Assembly: GCA_005774595.1 (NCBI GenBank)
Contig: VAUM01000107.1
Location: 1 to 5,885, forward strand
Direction: 5' to 3'
DNA: 5,885 bases
From: Actinomycetota bacterium
Lineage (GTDB): Bacteria; Actinomycetota; Coriobacteriia; Anaerosomatales; D1FN1-002
A program made the position numbers and the translations under genes. Positions within the stretch are counted from its first letter, which is position 1, and each line of letters opens with the position of its first letter. Positions 1 to 5,526 of the stretch are shown here, piece by piece. The notes beneath the pieces were generated by a model. The model had not been told where the DNA came from. It ran no database searches and saw only the letters and a program-made list of their open reading frames with translations.

Positions 1-88
1 CGTCGTCGGCGACGCGGAACACCTCCGGGCAGGTCTCCTCGCACAGGCCGCAGCCGATGCAGGTCCCGCAGTCGACCACTGGTCTCAC
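1..88 (-). CDS. [4Fe-4S] ferredoxin, N-terminal part (gene runs off the left edge)
   Basis: Read on the minus strand from a GTG at 88, the first 29 codons encode MRPVVDCGTCIGCGLC followed by EETCPEVFRVADD. Cysteines at residues 10, 13, 16 and 20 form the CX2CX2CX3CP pattern that binds one [4Fe-4S] cluster. The CPEVF sequence directly after it is typical of small single-cluster ferredoxins of about 60-70 residues that carry electrons at low potential in the cytoplasm. An additional cysteine at residue 7 lies three residues before the first ligand. The start is set by a perfect AAGGAGGT five bases upstream; a second in-frame GTG three codons later would be too far from it. The rest of the gene, including the usual distal cysteine(s), lies outside the window, so a two-cluster form cannot be excluded. 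The gene diverges from the methyltransferase gene, and its redox partner is unknown. Confidence 0.88.
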   Translation of the reverse strand, partial: MRPVVDCGTCIGCGLCEETCPEVFRVADD

Positions 89-93
89 GGCGC

Positions 94-101
94 ACCTCCT
101 T
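94..101 (-). promoter_or_regulatory. Strong ribosome binding site of the ferredoxin gene
   Basis: The minus strand reads AAGGAGGT, fully complementary to the 16S rRNA tail, with a 5-base spacer to the GTG at 88. It is the best Shine-Dalgarno match in the window. It fixes the ferredoxin start and rules out an ATG/GTG start for the rightward methyltransferase in this stretch. Confidence 0.85.
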
Positions 102-151
102 GGCCGTCCGGGTACGGGCCGTCACGATGCTTCGGCGCCTGTCGCGAGGCC

Positions 152-193
152 GGCGTCACATACGACGTCGCCGGTGACGTCGTATGCGACGCC
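152..193. repeat. 42-bp near-perfect palindrome with 12-bp-period GACGTC-like hexamers; candidate operator
   Basis: Arms 152-169 (GGCGTCACATACGACGTC) and 176-193 (GACGTCGTATGCGACGCC) are inverted complements at 17 of 18 positions around a 6-base centre. The same stretch is also a direct repeat: hexamers GGCGTC, GACGTC, GACGTC and GACGCC start at 152, 164, 176 and 188, exactly 12 bases apart. It sits between two divergent genes, so a transcription terminator is unlikely. It lies just upstream of the proposed -35 of the rightward promoter. The likeliest role is a binding site for a dimeric or tetrameric regulator acting on the ferredoxin, the methyltransferase or both. The regulator is not identifiable here. 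Confidence 0.7.
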
Positions 194-201
194 ACACGCC
201 C

Positions 202-231
202 ATGATACCCGCGTCGCCCCCGCGGTATGCT
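202..231 (+). promoter_or_regulatory. Probable promoter of the methyltransferase/zinc-finger operon
   Basis: A -10-like TATGCT at 226-231 is preceded, after 18 bases, by ATGATA at 202-207 (four of six matches to TTGACA). Transcription would start near 238 and give a leader of about 30 bases before the GTG at 270. A weak interrupted inverted repeat (TACCCGCG at 206-213 and CGCGGTA at 221-227) overlaps both elements. The assignment rests on sequence resemblance only. Confidence 0.45.
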
Positions 232-256
232 TGTCCGCGCCCGCCCCTACGCCCTC

Positions 257-261
257 GGGAG
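257..261 (+). promoter_or_regulatory. Ribosome binding site that fixes the methyltransferase start
   Basis: GGGAG with an 8-base spacer precedes the GTG at 270. The open frame extends further upstream to 57, but that extension runs through the ferredoxin start, the palindrome and the promoter, and its translation is low-complexity. The GTG at 270 is therefore preferred. Confidence 0.65.
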
Positions 262-269
262 CCGCTCCA

Positions 270-1319
270 GTGAGACCGTCGGTCCGCGCCGAGAACCCGC
301 TCGAGTGGGCGCTGCTGCGTCTCGGCCTCGCGCCGCTGCCCCTGCTCGACGGCTACTGGGGCATGGCCACGAGCCGCGCGCTGCTGACCGCGATCGACCT
401 CGGCGTGTTCGACGCGCTCGCCGGCGACCCGCTGACTTGCGAGGAGCTCGCGACGCGCCTCGGCACTGACCCGCTCGGCACCCGCGTGCTGCTCGGCGCG
501 CTGTGCGGCATGCGCTACCTGCGCTGCTCGGGCCGACGCTACCGCACCACGCGCACGGTCCGCAGGTGGCTCGCCGATGGCGCGCTCGTGGACCTGCGCG
601 ACTCGGTGCTGTTCTTCGACGACCTGTGGGGCGAGCTGTCGGACCTCACCGCGCTCGTGCGCTCCGGCGAGACGCGCAACCTGCACCTCGACGGCCGCGG
701 TCCGGAGTTCTGGCGGCACTACCTGCGCGGCCTCGCGGCGTTCGTGCCGCTCGTGTCGGGCGAGGTCGCGCGCAAGGTCGCGCTGCCGTCCGGAGCGCGC
801 ACGCTGCTCGACGTCGGCGGCGGTCACGGGATGTACGCCGCGGCGTTCCTCCGGCGCCACGGCGCGCTGACCGCCACGGTGCTCGACCTGCCGGAAGCGT
901 GCGCGGTCGGGCGCGAGTGCATCGCCGAGGTGGGCCTTGCCGACCGGTTCACCTGGCGTGAGGCCGACGCCCGCACCGCCGACTGGGGCGGCCCGTACGA
1001 TGCGGTCCTGCTGTTCAACCTCGTCCACAACCTCTCGTGGGACGAGAACGCCGACGCGTTCCGCCGCGCGTACGATGCGCTCGCGCCGGGCGGCACGGTC
1101 GCGGTCCTCGACAGCGAGTACGAGGGCGAGGGCGGCGGCATCTCGCTGACCGCCGGCCTCAACGAGATGCTCTTCTACCTCACCACCGGCACGCGCGTGT
1201 ATCCGGAGGCGACGATCCGCGACTGGATGGCTGGCTCGGGACTGCGCGGGATCCGCACCCGCCACCTCGCCTCGATGCCTCAGATGGCGCTCATCACCGC
1301 AACGCGGCCGAGGGCGTGA
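270..1319 (+). CDS. SAM-dependent methyltransferase, O-methyltransferase (Methyltransf_2) type
   Basis: A 349-residue protein from the GTG at 270. An N-terminal all-helical/winged-helix dimerisation region (about residues 15-105, including GYWGMATSRALLTAIDLGVFDAL and the LTCEELATRLG helix) precedes a Rossmann-fold catalytic domain. Motif I is LLDVGGGHG at 179-187, the SAM ribose-binding acidic residue is in DLPEA at about 206, and ALAPGGTVAVLD is the post-core strand. This layout and length match plant-COMT-like and bacterial small-molecule O- or C-methyltransferases acting in the cytoplasm. At the usual catalytic HDW position the sequence is VHNLSW (His 253, Trp 257), so a His base may be kept, but the acceptor cannot be predicted. 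The stop overlaps the start of the zinc-finger membrane gene (GTGA), implying co-translation. A divergent ferredoxin gene may share its regulation. Family is secure; substrate is unknown. Confidence 0.88.
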   Translation: MRPSVRAENPLEWALLRLGLAPLPLLDGYWGMATSRALLTAIDLGVFDALAGDPLTCEELATRLGTDPLGTRVLLGALCGMRYLRCSGRRYRTTRTVRRWLADGALVDLRDSVLFFDDLWGELSDLTALVRSGETRNLHLDGRGPEFWRHYLRGLAAFVPLVSGEVARKVALPSGARTLLDVGGGHGMYAAAFLRRHGALTATVLDLPEACAVGRECIAEVGLADRFTWREADARTADWGGPYDAVLLFNLVHNLSWDENADAFRRAYDALAPGGTVAVLDSEYEGEGGGISLTAGLNEMLFYLTTGTRVYPEATIRDWMAGSGLRGIRTRHLASMPQMALITATRPRA

Positions 1320-1771
1320 GCCGCGCCGTGCCCGCCTGCCACTGGCATCCGAAGGTCGAGACCAACGTCGCCTGCCCCGACTGCGAGCGCTTCATGTGCC
1401 CCAAGGACATGGTCGAGACCCCGGTCGGGTACAAGTGCCGCGAGTGCGCGCGCCCGGCGAAGGGCCAGACGGCGTACGTCAAGCCGCGGCAGTCCGTCCT
1501 CGCGGCACTTGCGGCGCTCGTCACGGCCGCGATCCTCGGCTTCGTGCTGGCCTTCGCCGGCTCTCACTTCTTCCTCGTCCCGCTGCTGTACGGCGTCGCC
1601 GTCGCCGAGGCGGCACGGCGCGGCAGCGGCGGGCATCGCGGGCCCGTCATCGCCATGATCGCCGGCGCGGCCTCGGCGCTCGGCTCGCTCATCGCGTTCG
1701 GGTTCGACCCGCTGTCGATCTGCCTCGCGATCGCGGCGGCCGTCGTCTACGCCTCGCGCAACGTGCTGTAG
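1316..1771 (+). CDS. B-box-like zinc-binding protein with about four transmembrane helices
   Basis: A 151-residue protein. Residues 8-44 carry C8-x2-H11, C20-x2-C23, C28-x2-D31 and C41-x2-C44 around the phrases CHWHPKVETNVACPDC and TPVGYKCREC. This resembles the B-box-type zinc finger found before rhomboid or other membrane domains in high-GC Gram-positive bacteria, with Asp 31 where Cys is usual. Four hydrophobic segments follow, at roughly 60-82, 84-98, 110-130 and 132-147, so the finger is tethered to the membrane. No rhomboid Ser/His catalytic motif (GxSG) is visible, so it is not called a protease. The GTG at 1316 overlaps the methyltransferase stop and keeps the finger intact; a GTG at 1328 is an alternative, and neither has an ideal ribosome site. 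Its function is unknown; a protein-binding or sensory membrane role is an inference. Confidence 0.75.
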   Translation: MSRAVPACHWHPKVETNVACPDCERFMCPKDMVETPVGYKCRECARPAKGQTAYVKPRQSVLAALAALVTAAILGFVLAFAGSHFFLVPLLYGVAVAEAARRGSGGHRGPVIAMIAGAASALGSLIAFGFDPLSICLAIAAAVVYASRNVL

Positions 1772-1788
1772 CGGCGCGCGCGGTCGGG

Positions 1789-1794
1789 TATACA
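1789..1794 (+). promoter_or_regulatory. Possible -10 element for the repeat-protein gene
   Basis: GGGTATACAAG contains TATACA at 1789-1794, 18 bases after the zinc-finger gene stop. Transcription would begin at about 1801, placing the following hairpin at the very 5' end of the leader. No good -35 is seen, so this is a weak call. Confidence 0.25.
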
Positions 1795-1801
1795 AGCATG
1801 T

Positions 1802-1830
1802 GGAGGCGGCCCCTGAGTGGCCGCCGCTCC
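1802..1830 (+). terminator. GC-rich hairpin between the zinc-finger and repeat-protein genes
   Basis: Arms GGCGGCC (1805-1811) and GGCCGCC (1819-1825) pair perfectly around a 7-base loop. An outer GGAG/CTCC (1802-1805 with 1827-1830) could extend the stem with a small bulge. It begins about 30 bases after the stop at 1771. There is no T-tract, so it may be an actinobacterial-type terminator without U-run, or a leader hairpin of the next transcript that ends about 20 bases before the ribosome site. Confidence 0.4.
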
Positions 1831-1859
1831 ACCTGCGACACACGGAACGAGGAGGAACG

Positions 1860-2462
1860 ATGGACGATCTCGGCATCGAGCCGGAAGGATTCGAGGAGTC
1901 GGCCGCGCACGCTGGCGAGGTCGTGACGACCGCGTCGACGGCGGCGTGGAAGGCCGAGGGCGCCGACGCGGTCGTCAGCCGGTCGGCGGTCGGCGTCGTG
2001 AACGCGGGCGGGTCGGCCGACGTCGCGCAGTCGTGCCTCGGCGGCGTGCTGGCCGGCGGTGACATCGAGATGTCGCGCTCGTTCTCGTGCGACGTGGTGG
2101 CCAAGGGCGGCGTCGCGGTCGAGCAGGGCGGCACGCTGCTCACCCTCGCCGGCGGCGACGTGGCCATCGACCGCGGGCTCGGGCTGGTGACGGTGTCCAA
2201 GTCAGCCGAGGTCCGCGGCTCCAACGTCGGCTTCCTGCTGTCGGGCCGCACGACCCTTTCCGAGGGCTCGAAGGTGATGATGGACGGCAAGGCCGCCGCG
2301 ATCTTCGGGCTGGTCTTCGGCGGAGTGATGGTGCTCGCGTTCGGGGCGCTGTTCGGCTGGGGCTGGTGGGCCATCAAGCGCTACCGTCCGCACCTGGCGA
2401 TGCCCCGCTTCGACCTGTCGCACCTCGAGATGCCGCAGGTCACGTGGCGCAGGCGCGACTGA
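1860..2462 (+). CDS. Tail-anchored membrane protein with six 15-16-residue beta-solenoid-like repeats
   Basis: A 200-residue protein not assigned to a named family. The ATG at 1860 follows GAGGAGG at 1849-1855 with a 4-base spacer. After an acidic N-terminus (about 1-39), six consecutive repeats run through residues 40-55, 56-71, 72-87, 88-103, 104-118 and 119-133. The pattern is about [QR]-[SG]-x4-V-x-A-G-G-x3-[VIM], seen in AQSCLGGVLAGGDIEM and EQGGTLLTLAGGDVAI. Alternating small and hydrophobic residues with GG turns resemble one beta-solenoid coil per repeat, as in bactofilin- or hexapeptide-like folds. One hydrophobic helix follows (about 146-172, ending GWGWWAIK), then a basic, proline-containing tail with RRRD at the end. 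No signal peptide is visible, so the solenoid is probably cytoplasmic with a C-terminal anchor; the opposite orientation is possible. Function is unknown; scaffolding is an inference. Confidence 0.8.
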   Translation: MDDLGIEPEGFEESAAHAGEVVTTASTAAWKAEGADAVVSRSAVGVVNAGGSADVAQSCLGGVLAGGDIEMSRSFSCDVVAKGGVAVEQGGTLLTLAGGDVAIDRGLGLVTVSKSAEVRGSNVGFLLSGRTTLSEGSKVMMDGKAAAIFGLVFGGVMVLAFGALFGWGWWAIKRYRPHLAMPRFDLSHLEMPQVTWRRRD

Positions 2463-2465
2463 GCG

Positions 2466-2487
2466 CGCCCGTCCGCCGGCACGGGCG
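2466..2487 (+). other. Hairpin overlapping the DUF72 gene ribosome site region
   Basis: CGCCCGT (2466-2472) and ACGGGCG (2481-2487) form a perfect 7-bp stem with an 8-base loop, three bases after the repeat-protein stop. The right arm runs into the purine-rich GGGGGTGA (2487-2493 region) that would serve as ribosome site for the GTG at 2501. It could weakly terminate the upstream transcript or limit downstream initiation. No T-run follows. Confidence 0.35.
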
Positions 2488-2500
2488 GGGGTGACCGCGC

Positions 2501-3499
2501 GTGGGCGACGTGGTCGTCGGCACCTGCTCGTGGACCGACAAGACGATGGTCGAGGCGTACTACCCGCGCGGCGTCTCGACGCCCGAGGCGCGATTGCGCT
2601 ACTACGCCGAGAGGTTCGACACGGTCGAGGTCGACTCGTCGTTCTACGCGCTGCCGACCGCCGCCAACGCGCGCCGGTGGGCCGAACGCACGCCGCCCGG
2701 CTTCACCTTCCACGTGAAGGCCTTCGGCCTGATGACGCGGCACACCGTCGACGAGCGCGTCCTGCCCGCCGAGCTGCGCGAGCATGAGTACGACCTCACG
2801 GACCGCGGGCGCGTCACGCGGCCGTCGCCCGAGATGGTGGAGCGCTCGTTCGAGCTGTTCCGCGAGGCGCTGACGCCGCTTTCCGACGCCGGGAAGATGG
2901 GCGGCGTGCTGATGCAGTTCCCGCCGTTCTTCGAGGCGACCGGCCACCGCCGCACGATGGAGCACCTCGGCTACCTCGAGTACGCGCGCGAGCAGCTCGC
3001 AGGCCTGCCGGTGTTCGTCGAGTTCAGGCACCCCTCGTGGGCGGCCGACCGGCTGCTGCCCGAGGTGCTCGCGTTCCTGTCCGAGCGCGAGATGTCGTTC
3101 GTGGCCGTCGACGCGCCGCAGCTGCCCTCGCGCACCACGATGCCGCCGGTGACGGCCGTGACCGCCCCGTGGTCGTACGTGCGCTTCCACGGCCGCAACG
3201 CCGCGACCTGGCACGCGCGCACCGCGAGCGCGGCCGACCGCTTCGACTACCTCTACACGCCCGAGGAACTCGCCGAATGGGAGCAGCCGATCCGCGATCT
3301 CGCGCGCGACTCGGAGCGGACCTGGGCGATGTTCAACAACTGCAAGCGCGACTTCGCGCCGCGCAACGCGCGGGACCTCGCGCTCGTGCTCGCGGACGTC
3401 GTCGCTCCGCGTGCGGGCGGCGCGCTGACCGGCGACCCCGCACACCCGGTCGACCGCGGGCCGCACCCGGGGCCCGGCCAGCTCGATCTGGGGCTGTGA
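2501..3499 (+). CDS. DUF72/YecE-family TIM-barrel protein
   Basis: A 332-residue protein. The family hallmarks occur in order: GTCSWTD (7-13), FDTVEVDSSFYALP (39-52), FTFHVKAFGLMTRH, LMQFPPFF (Gln 139), EFRHPSW (174-180), SYVRFHGRN near residue 225, and MFNNCKRDFAPRNA (Asn 279 and 280). DUF72 proteins adopt a TIM-barrel fold; their biochemical activity is not settled, and a relation to endonuclease-IV-like barrels has been noted. The length is slightly above the usual 240-300 residues because of an insertion near residues 85-115 and a Pro/Gly-rich C-terminal extension from about 305. That extension ends exactly in QLDLGL (327-332), which resembles the bacterial sliding-clamp-binding hexamer QLxLxL. 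The GTG at 2501 places the conserved GTCSW motif at residue 7, as usual. Cytoplasmic. The gene stands between two hairpins and is probably its own unit or read through from the repeat-protein gene. Confidence 0.9.
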   Translation: MGDVVVGTCSWTDKTMVEAYYPRGVSTPEARLRYYAERFDTVEVDSSFYALPTAANARRWAERTPPGFTFHVKAFGLMTRHTVDERVLPAELREHEYDLTDRGRVTRPSPEMVERSFELFREALTPLSDAGKMGGVLMQFPPFFEATGHRRTMEHLGYLEYAREQLAGLPVFVEFRHPSWAADRLLPEVLAFLSEREMSFVAVDAPQLPSRTTMPPVTAVTAPWSYVRFHGRNAATWHARTASAADRFDYLYTPEELAEWEQPIRDLARDSERTWAMFNNCKRDFAPRNARDLALVLADVVAPRAGGALTGDPAHPVDRGPHPGPGQLDLGL

Positions 3500-3526
3500 A
3501 CGGCCGTTCGGGGCGTGGCTGCGCGC

Positions 3527-3544
3527 CGCCCGCGGGTGCGGGCG
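3527..3544 (+). terminator. Stem-loop after the DUF72 gene
   Basis: CGCCCGC (3527-3533) and GCGGGCG (3538-3544) pair perfectly around a 4-base GGGT loop, starting 28 bases after the stop at 3499. Only TT follows the stem, so it is an atypical intrinsic terminator. Its position between a stop codon and a new promoter supports the role. Confidence 0.5.
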
Positions 3545-3565
3545 TTCGGGCCGTGGGGCGTGCGA

Positions 3566-3571
3566 TAGACT
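3566..3571 (+). promoter_or_regulatory. Probable -10 element of the ABC transporter operon
   Basis: GCGATAGACTGACC contains TAGACT, a common actinobacterial -10 form. The -35 region (around TTCGGG at 3545-3550) is a poor match. Transcription would start near 3578, giving a leader of about 40 bases before the GTG at 3617. Confidence 0.5.
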
Positions 3572-3616
3572 GACCACCGGACGGCACCCGCGGCGAAGGG
3601 GCGAAACGACGCGACC

Positions 3617-4780
3617 GTGCGCATCCTGCGCAACATATTCCGCCGCAAGCTCAGGGCGTTCCTCACGATATTCGGCATCAGCATCGGCGTGTTCGCGCTG
3701 GTGGTGATGGGTGCCATGTCCGAGAAGCTGAGCCTGCTCGTCGACGGTGGCGTCAAGTACTACGCGGACAAGGTGGTGGTGAACGCCGCAACCTCCGTAC
3801 TCGGACTCGCCAGCGAGCCGCTCACCATGTCCAAGCTGCGCGATGTGCGCCACGTCCCCGGCGTGGAGGCCGCGTTCGCCACCGTCGGCATTCTCTACGA
3901 CGAGGAGTTGCCCACGGTCAGCATGGGCAACATCGCGACGCTGCAGGGCGAGGACTGGGAGGCGGCGCGGTACGAGTCGTTCAAGGTCGGCATGGCCGAG
4001 GGCCGCGACCTCGAGTCCGGCGACCACGGGGTCGTGGTCCTCGGGAACGACCTGGCCAAGAAGCAGAGCGCCTATGTGGGCAAGGTGCTCACCATCCGGG
4101 ACCGCGAGTTCGAGGTCGTCGGCATCTTGGAGCGCACGCTCACCTCGCCGGACAACATGGCGGCGATCTCGCTCGAGGACGCGCAGGAGGTCTACAAGGA
4201 CACCCTGCCCGATGCGCTGCAGTCCGGAGTCACCGCGCGCAACCTGGCCACCGGGTTCGTCGTCTACCCCGAGAAGGGTGTCGACCCCGACCAGCTCGCG
4301 GCCACCATCGAGCGCCATGTGAACGGCGTCGAGGCGACCGGCCCGAAGGCGTTCCAGGAGCGGGTCGTCAGCCAGGTATCCGTGCTGTCCTCGGTCATCT
4401 TCGGCATCGGCGCGATCTCGCTGCTCGTGGGCGGCCTGTCGGTGGTCAACACGATGACGATGTCGGTCGCCGAGCGCACGCGCGAGATCGGCATCCGCAA
4501 GGCCATCGGTGCGAGCAGCGGACAGATCATGCGCCAGTTCATCGCCGAGTCGGCCGTCATCGGGCTGCTCGGCGGCGCGGCCGGGCTTGCGCTCGGCTGG
4601 GTGGTCGCCGGTGCGCTGAACGCGGCCGGGGAGGCGTCGGGCAACGTGCTGTTCCTCGTGACACCGGGCCTGGCGATACAGTCGGTGCTGTTCGCGGTGT
4701 TCCTCGGCGTGGTCGCCGGGCTGTACCCCGCGTGGCACGCGGCCCAGCTCAACCCCGTCGAAGCGCTGAGGTACGAGTGA
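3617..4780 (+). CDS. ABC transporter permease, MacB/FtsX type
   Basis: A 387-residue membrane protein of the type VII (MacB/FtsX/LolCE) ABC family. The first membrane helix is at about 15-35 after a basic amphipathic start (RILRNIFRRKLRAFLTIFGISIG). A large extracytoplasmic MacB_PCD-like domain spans about 36-250, and three C-terminal helices lie at about 256-282, 310-334 and 351-373. Between helices 2 and 3 is the conserved coupling segment ERTREIGIRKAIGA (286-299), and the protein ends in the usual NPVEALRYE. Such permeases do not pass substrate through the helices but transmit ATP-driven motion to the outside domain. The GTG at 3617 gives the standard N-terminus, but its best ribosome site, GAAGGGG at 3595-3601, is 15 bases away. 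The stop overlaps the ATPase start by one base. The usual order adaptor-ATPase-permease is inverted here. Substrate is unknown; peptide, lipid or drug export are all compatible. Confidence 0.92.
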   Translation: MRILRNIFRRKLRAFLTIFGISIGVFALVVMGAMSEKLSLLVDGGVKYYADKVVVNAATSVLGLASEPLTMSKLRDVRHVPGVEAAFATVGILYDEELPTVSMGNIATLQGEDWEAARYESFKVGMAEGRDLESGDHGVVVLGNDLAKKQSAYVGKVLTIRDREFEVVGILERTLTSPDNMAAISLEDAQEVYKDTLPDALQSGVTARNLATGFVVYPEKGVDPDQLAATIERHVNGVEATGPKAFQERVVSQVSVLSSVIFGIGAISLLVGGLSVVNTMTMSVAERTREIGIRKAIGASSGQIMRQFIAESAVIGLLGGAAGLALGWVVAGALNAAGEASGNVLFLVTPGLAIQSVLFAVFLGVVAGLYPAWHAAQLNPVEALRYE

Positions 4781-5526
4781 TGGGCGCCGAGGCCGTCGTC
4801 AGCGTCCGCGGGATCGCCAAGCGCTACCGGCTCGGCCGTGAGAACTTCGTCGACGCCCTGCGCGGCGCGTCGCTCGACATCTACCGGGGCGAGATGGCCG
4901 CGATCATGGGCCCGAGCGGCTCGGGCAAGTCCACGCTCATGCACATCGTCGGCTGCCTCGACGTGCCCGACGACGGCGAGGTGTGGCTCGACGGCCGCCG
5001 CGTGGACGAGCTGCGCGGCACGGCGCTCACACGGGTCCGCAGTCGCGAGATCGGCTTCATCTTCCAAGGGTTCAACCTGATACCGACCTTGAACGCGGTC
5101 GAGAACGTGGCGCTGGCCGCCGAGTACGCGGGGATGGCGCGCGCCGAGGCGTCGATCCGCGCCGCCGAGCTGCTCGAGCTCGTCGGCCTCGCCGATCGGC
5201 TGAAACACGCCCCGAGCGAGCTGTCCGGAGGCCAGCAGCAGCGCGTCGCGATCGCCCGCTCGATGGTGAACCGGCCCGCGCTCATCCTCGGCGACGAGCC
5301 GACCGGCGACCTCGACACCGTGACGAGCGACGAGATCGTGCGCACGCTGCGCACCGTCAACACCGAGACCGGCACCACGTTCGTGCTGGTCACGCACAAC
5401 CCCGAGGTGGCGGCGGCGTGCGACCGCACCGTGCGCATGCGCGACGGCGTGGTGGTCGACGACGGCGACGGCACGCCCTTCGGCGACGGGCATCCGGCGG
5501 ACAACGCGGCCGCGGCGCCGTCGTGA
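4780..5526 (+). CDS. ABC transporter ATP-binding protein, MacB/LolD type
   Basis: A 248-residue nucleotide-binding subunit for the upstream permease. Walker A is GPSGSGKST (44-52), the Q-loop is FIFQGFNLIPTLNAVENV (Gln 96), the ABC signature is LSGGQQQR (148-155), Walker B with catalytic Glu is ALILGDEPTGDLD (Glu 173), and the H-loop is VTHN (His 206). The FNLIPTLNAVENV and EPTGDLD phrases are characteristic of the MacB/LolD/FtsE group. All residues for ATP hydrolysis are present. It works at the cytoplasmic face of the membrane as a homodimer bound to two permeases. The ATG at 4780 lies in a TGATG junction, with TGAGGT (4767-4772) seven bases before it, so translation is coupled to the permease. 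The last 20 residues are a Gly/Asp/Ala-rich tail beyond the fold. A neighbouring open frame starting at 4732 is a longer reading of the same gene and is not preferred. Confidence 0.95.
   Translation: MGAEAVVSVRGIAKRYRLGRENFVDALRGASLDIYRGEMAAIMGPSGSGKSTLMHIVGCLDVPDDGEVWLDGRRVDELRGTALTRVRSREIGFIFQGFNLIPTLNAVENVALAAEYAGMARAEASIRAAELLELVGLADRLKHAPSELSGGQQQRVAIARSMVNRPALILGDEPTGDLDTVTSDEIVRTLRTVNTETGTTFVLVTHNPEVAAACDRTVRMRDGVVVDDGDGTPFGDGHPADNAAAAPS

Noticed and set aside
152..193. Reading the palindrome as a transcription terminator or CRISPR-like repeat
   Set aside because: It lies between two diverging gene starts, has no T-run, and its four 6-base units at 12-base steps are far too short for a CRISPR array.
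57..269. N-terminal extension of the methyltransferase to an ATG at 57
   Set aside because: The extension would overlap the ferredoxin coding start, run through the palindrome and proposed promoter, and add a Pro/Thr/Ala-rich segment not found in the family. GTG 270 has a well-spaced GGGAG.
156..1265. 369-codon minus-strand open frame
   Set aside because: It is antisense to the methyltransferase and rich in Arg, Ala, Glu and Val without domain motifs; an artefact of high third-position GC.
1280..2377. 365-codon minus-strand open frame
   Set aside because: It crosses the zinc-finger gene, a hairpin-containing gap and the repeat-protein gene in antisense, with Ser/Pro/Thr- then Arg-rich low-complexity translation.
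3502..3555. Direct repeat around GTTCGGG (3506-3512 and 3544-3550)
   Set aside because: Only about seven bases are exactly shared with some flanking resemblance; in such GC-rich sequence this is easily chance.
2381..4738. 785-codon open frame on the minus strand
   Set aside because: It lies antisense to the well-supported DUF72 and ABC permease genes and spans their intergenic region. Its translation is a low-complexity His/Arg/Ala/Asp/Val mix with no recognisable motif, as expected from the complement of GC-rich codons.
4264..5493. 409-codon minus-strand open frame
   Set aside because: It is antisense to the permease and the ATPase, both of which carry complete family motifs on the plus strand.
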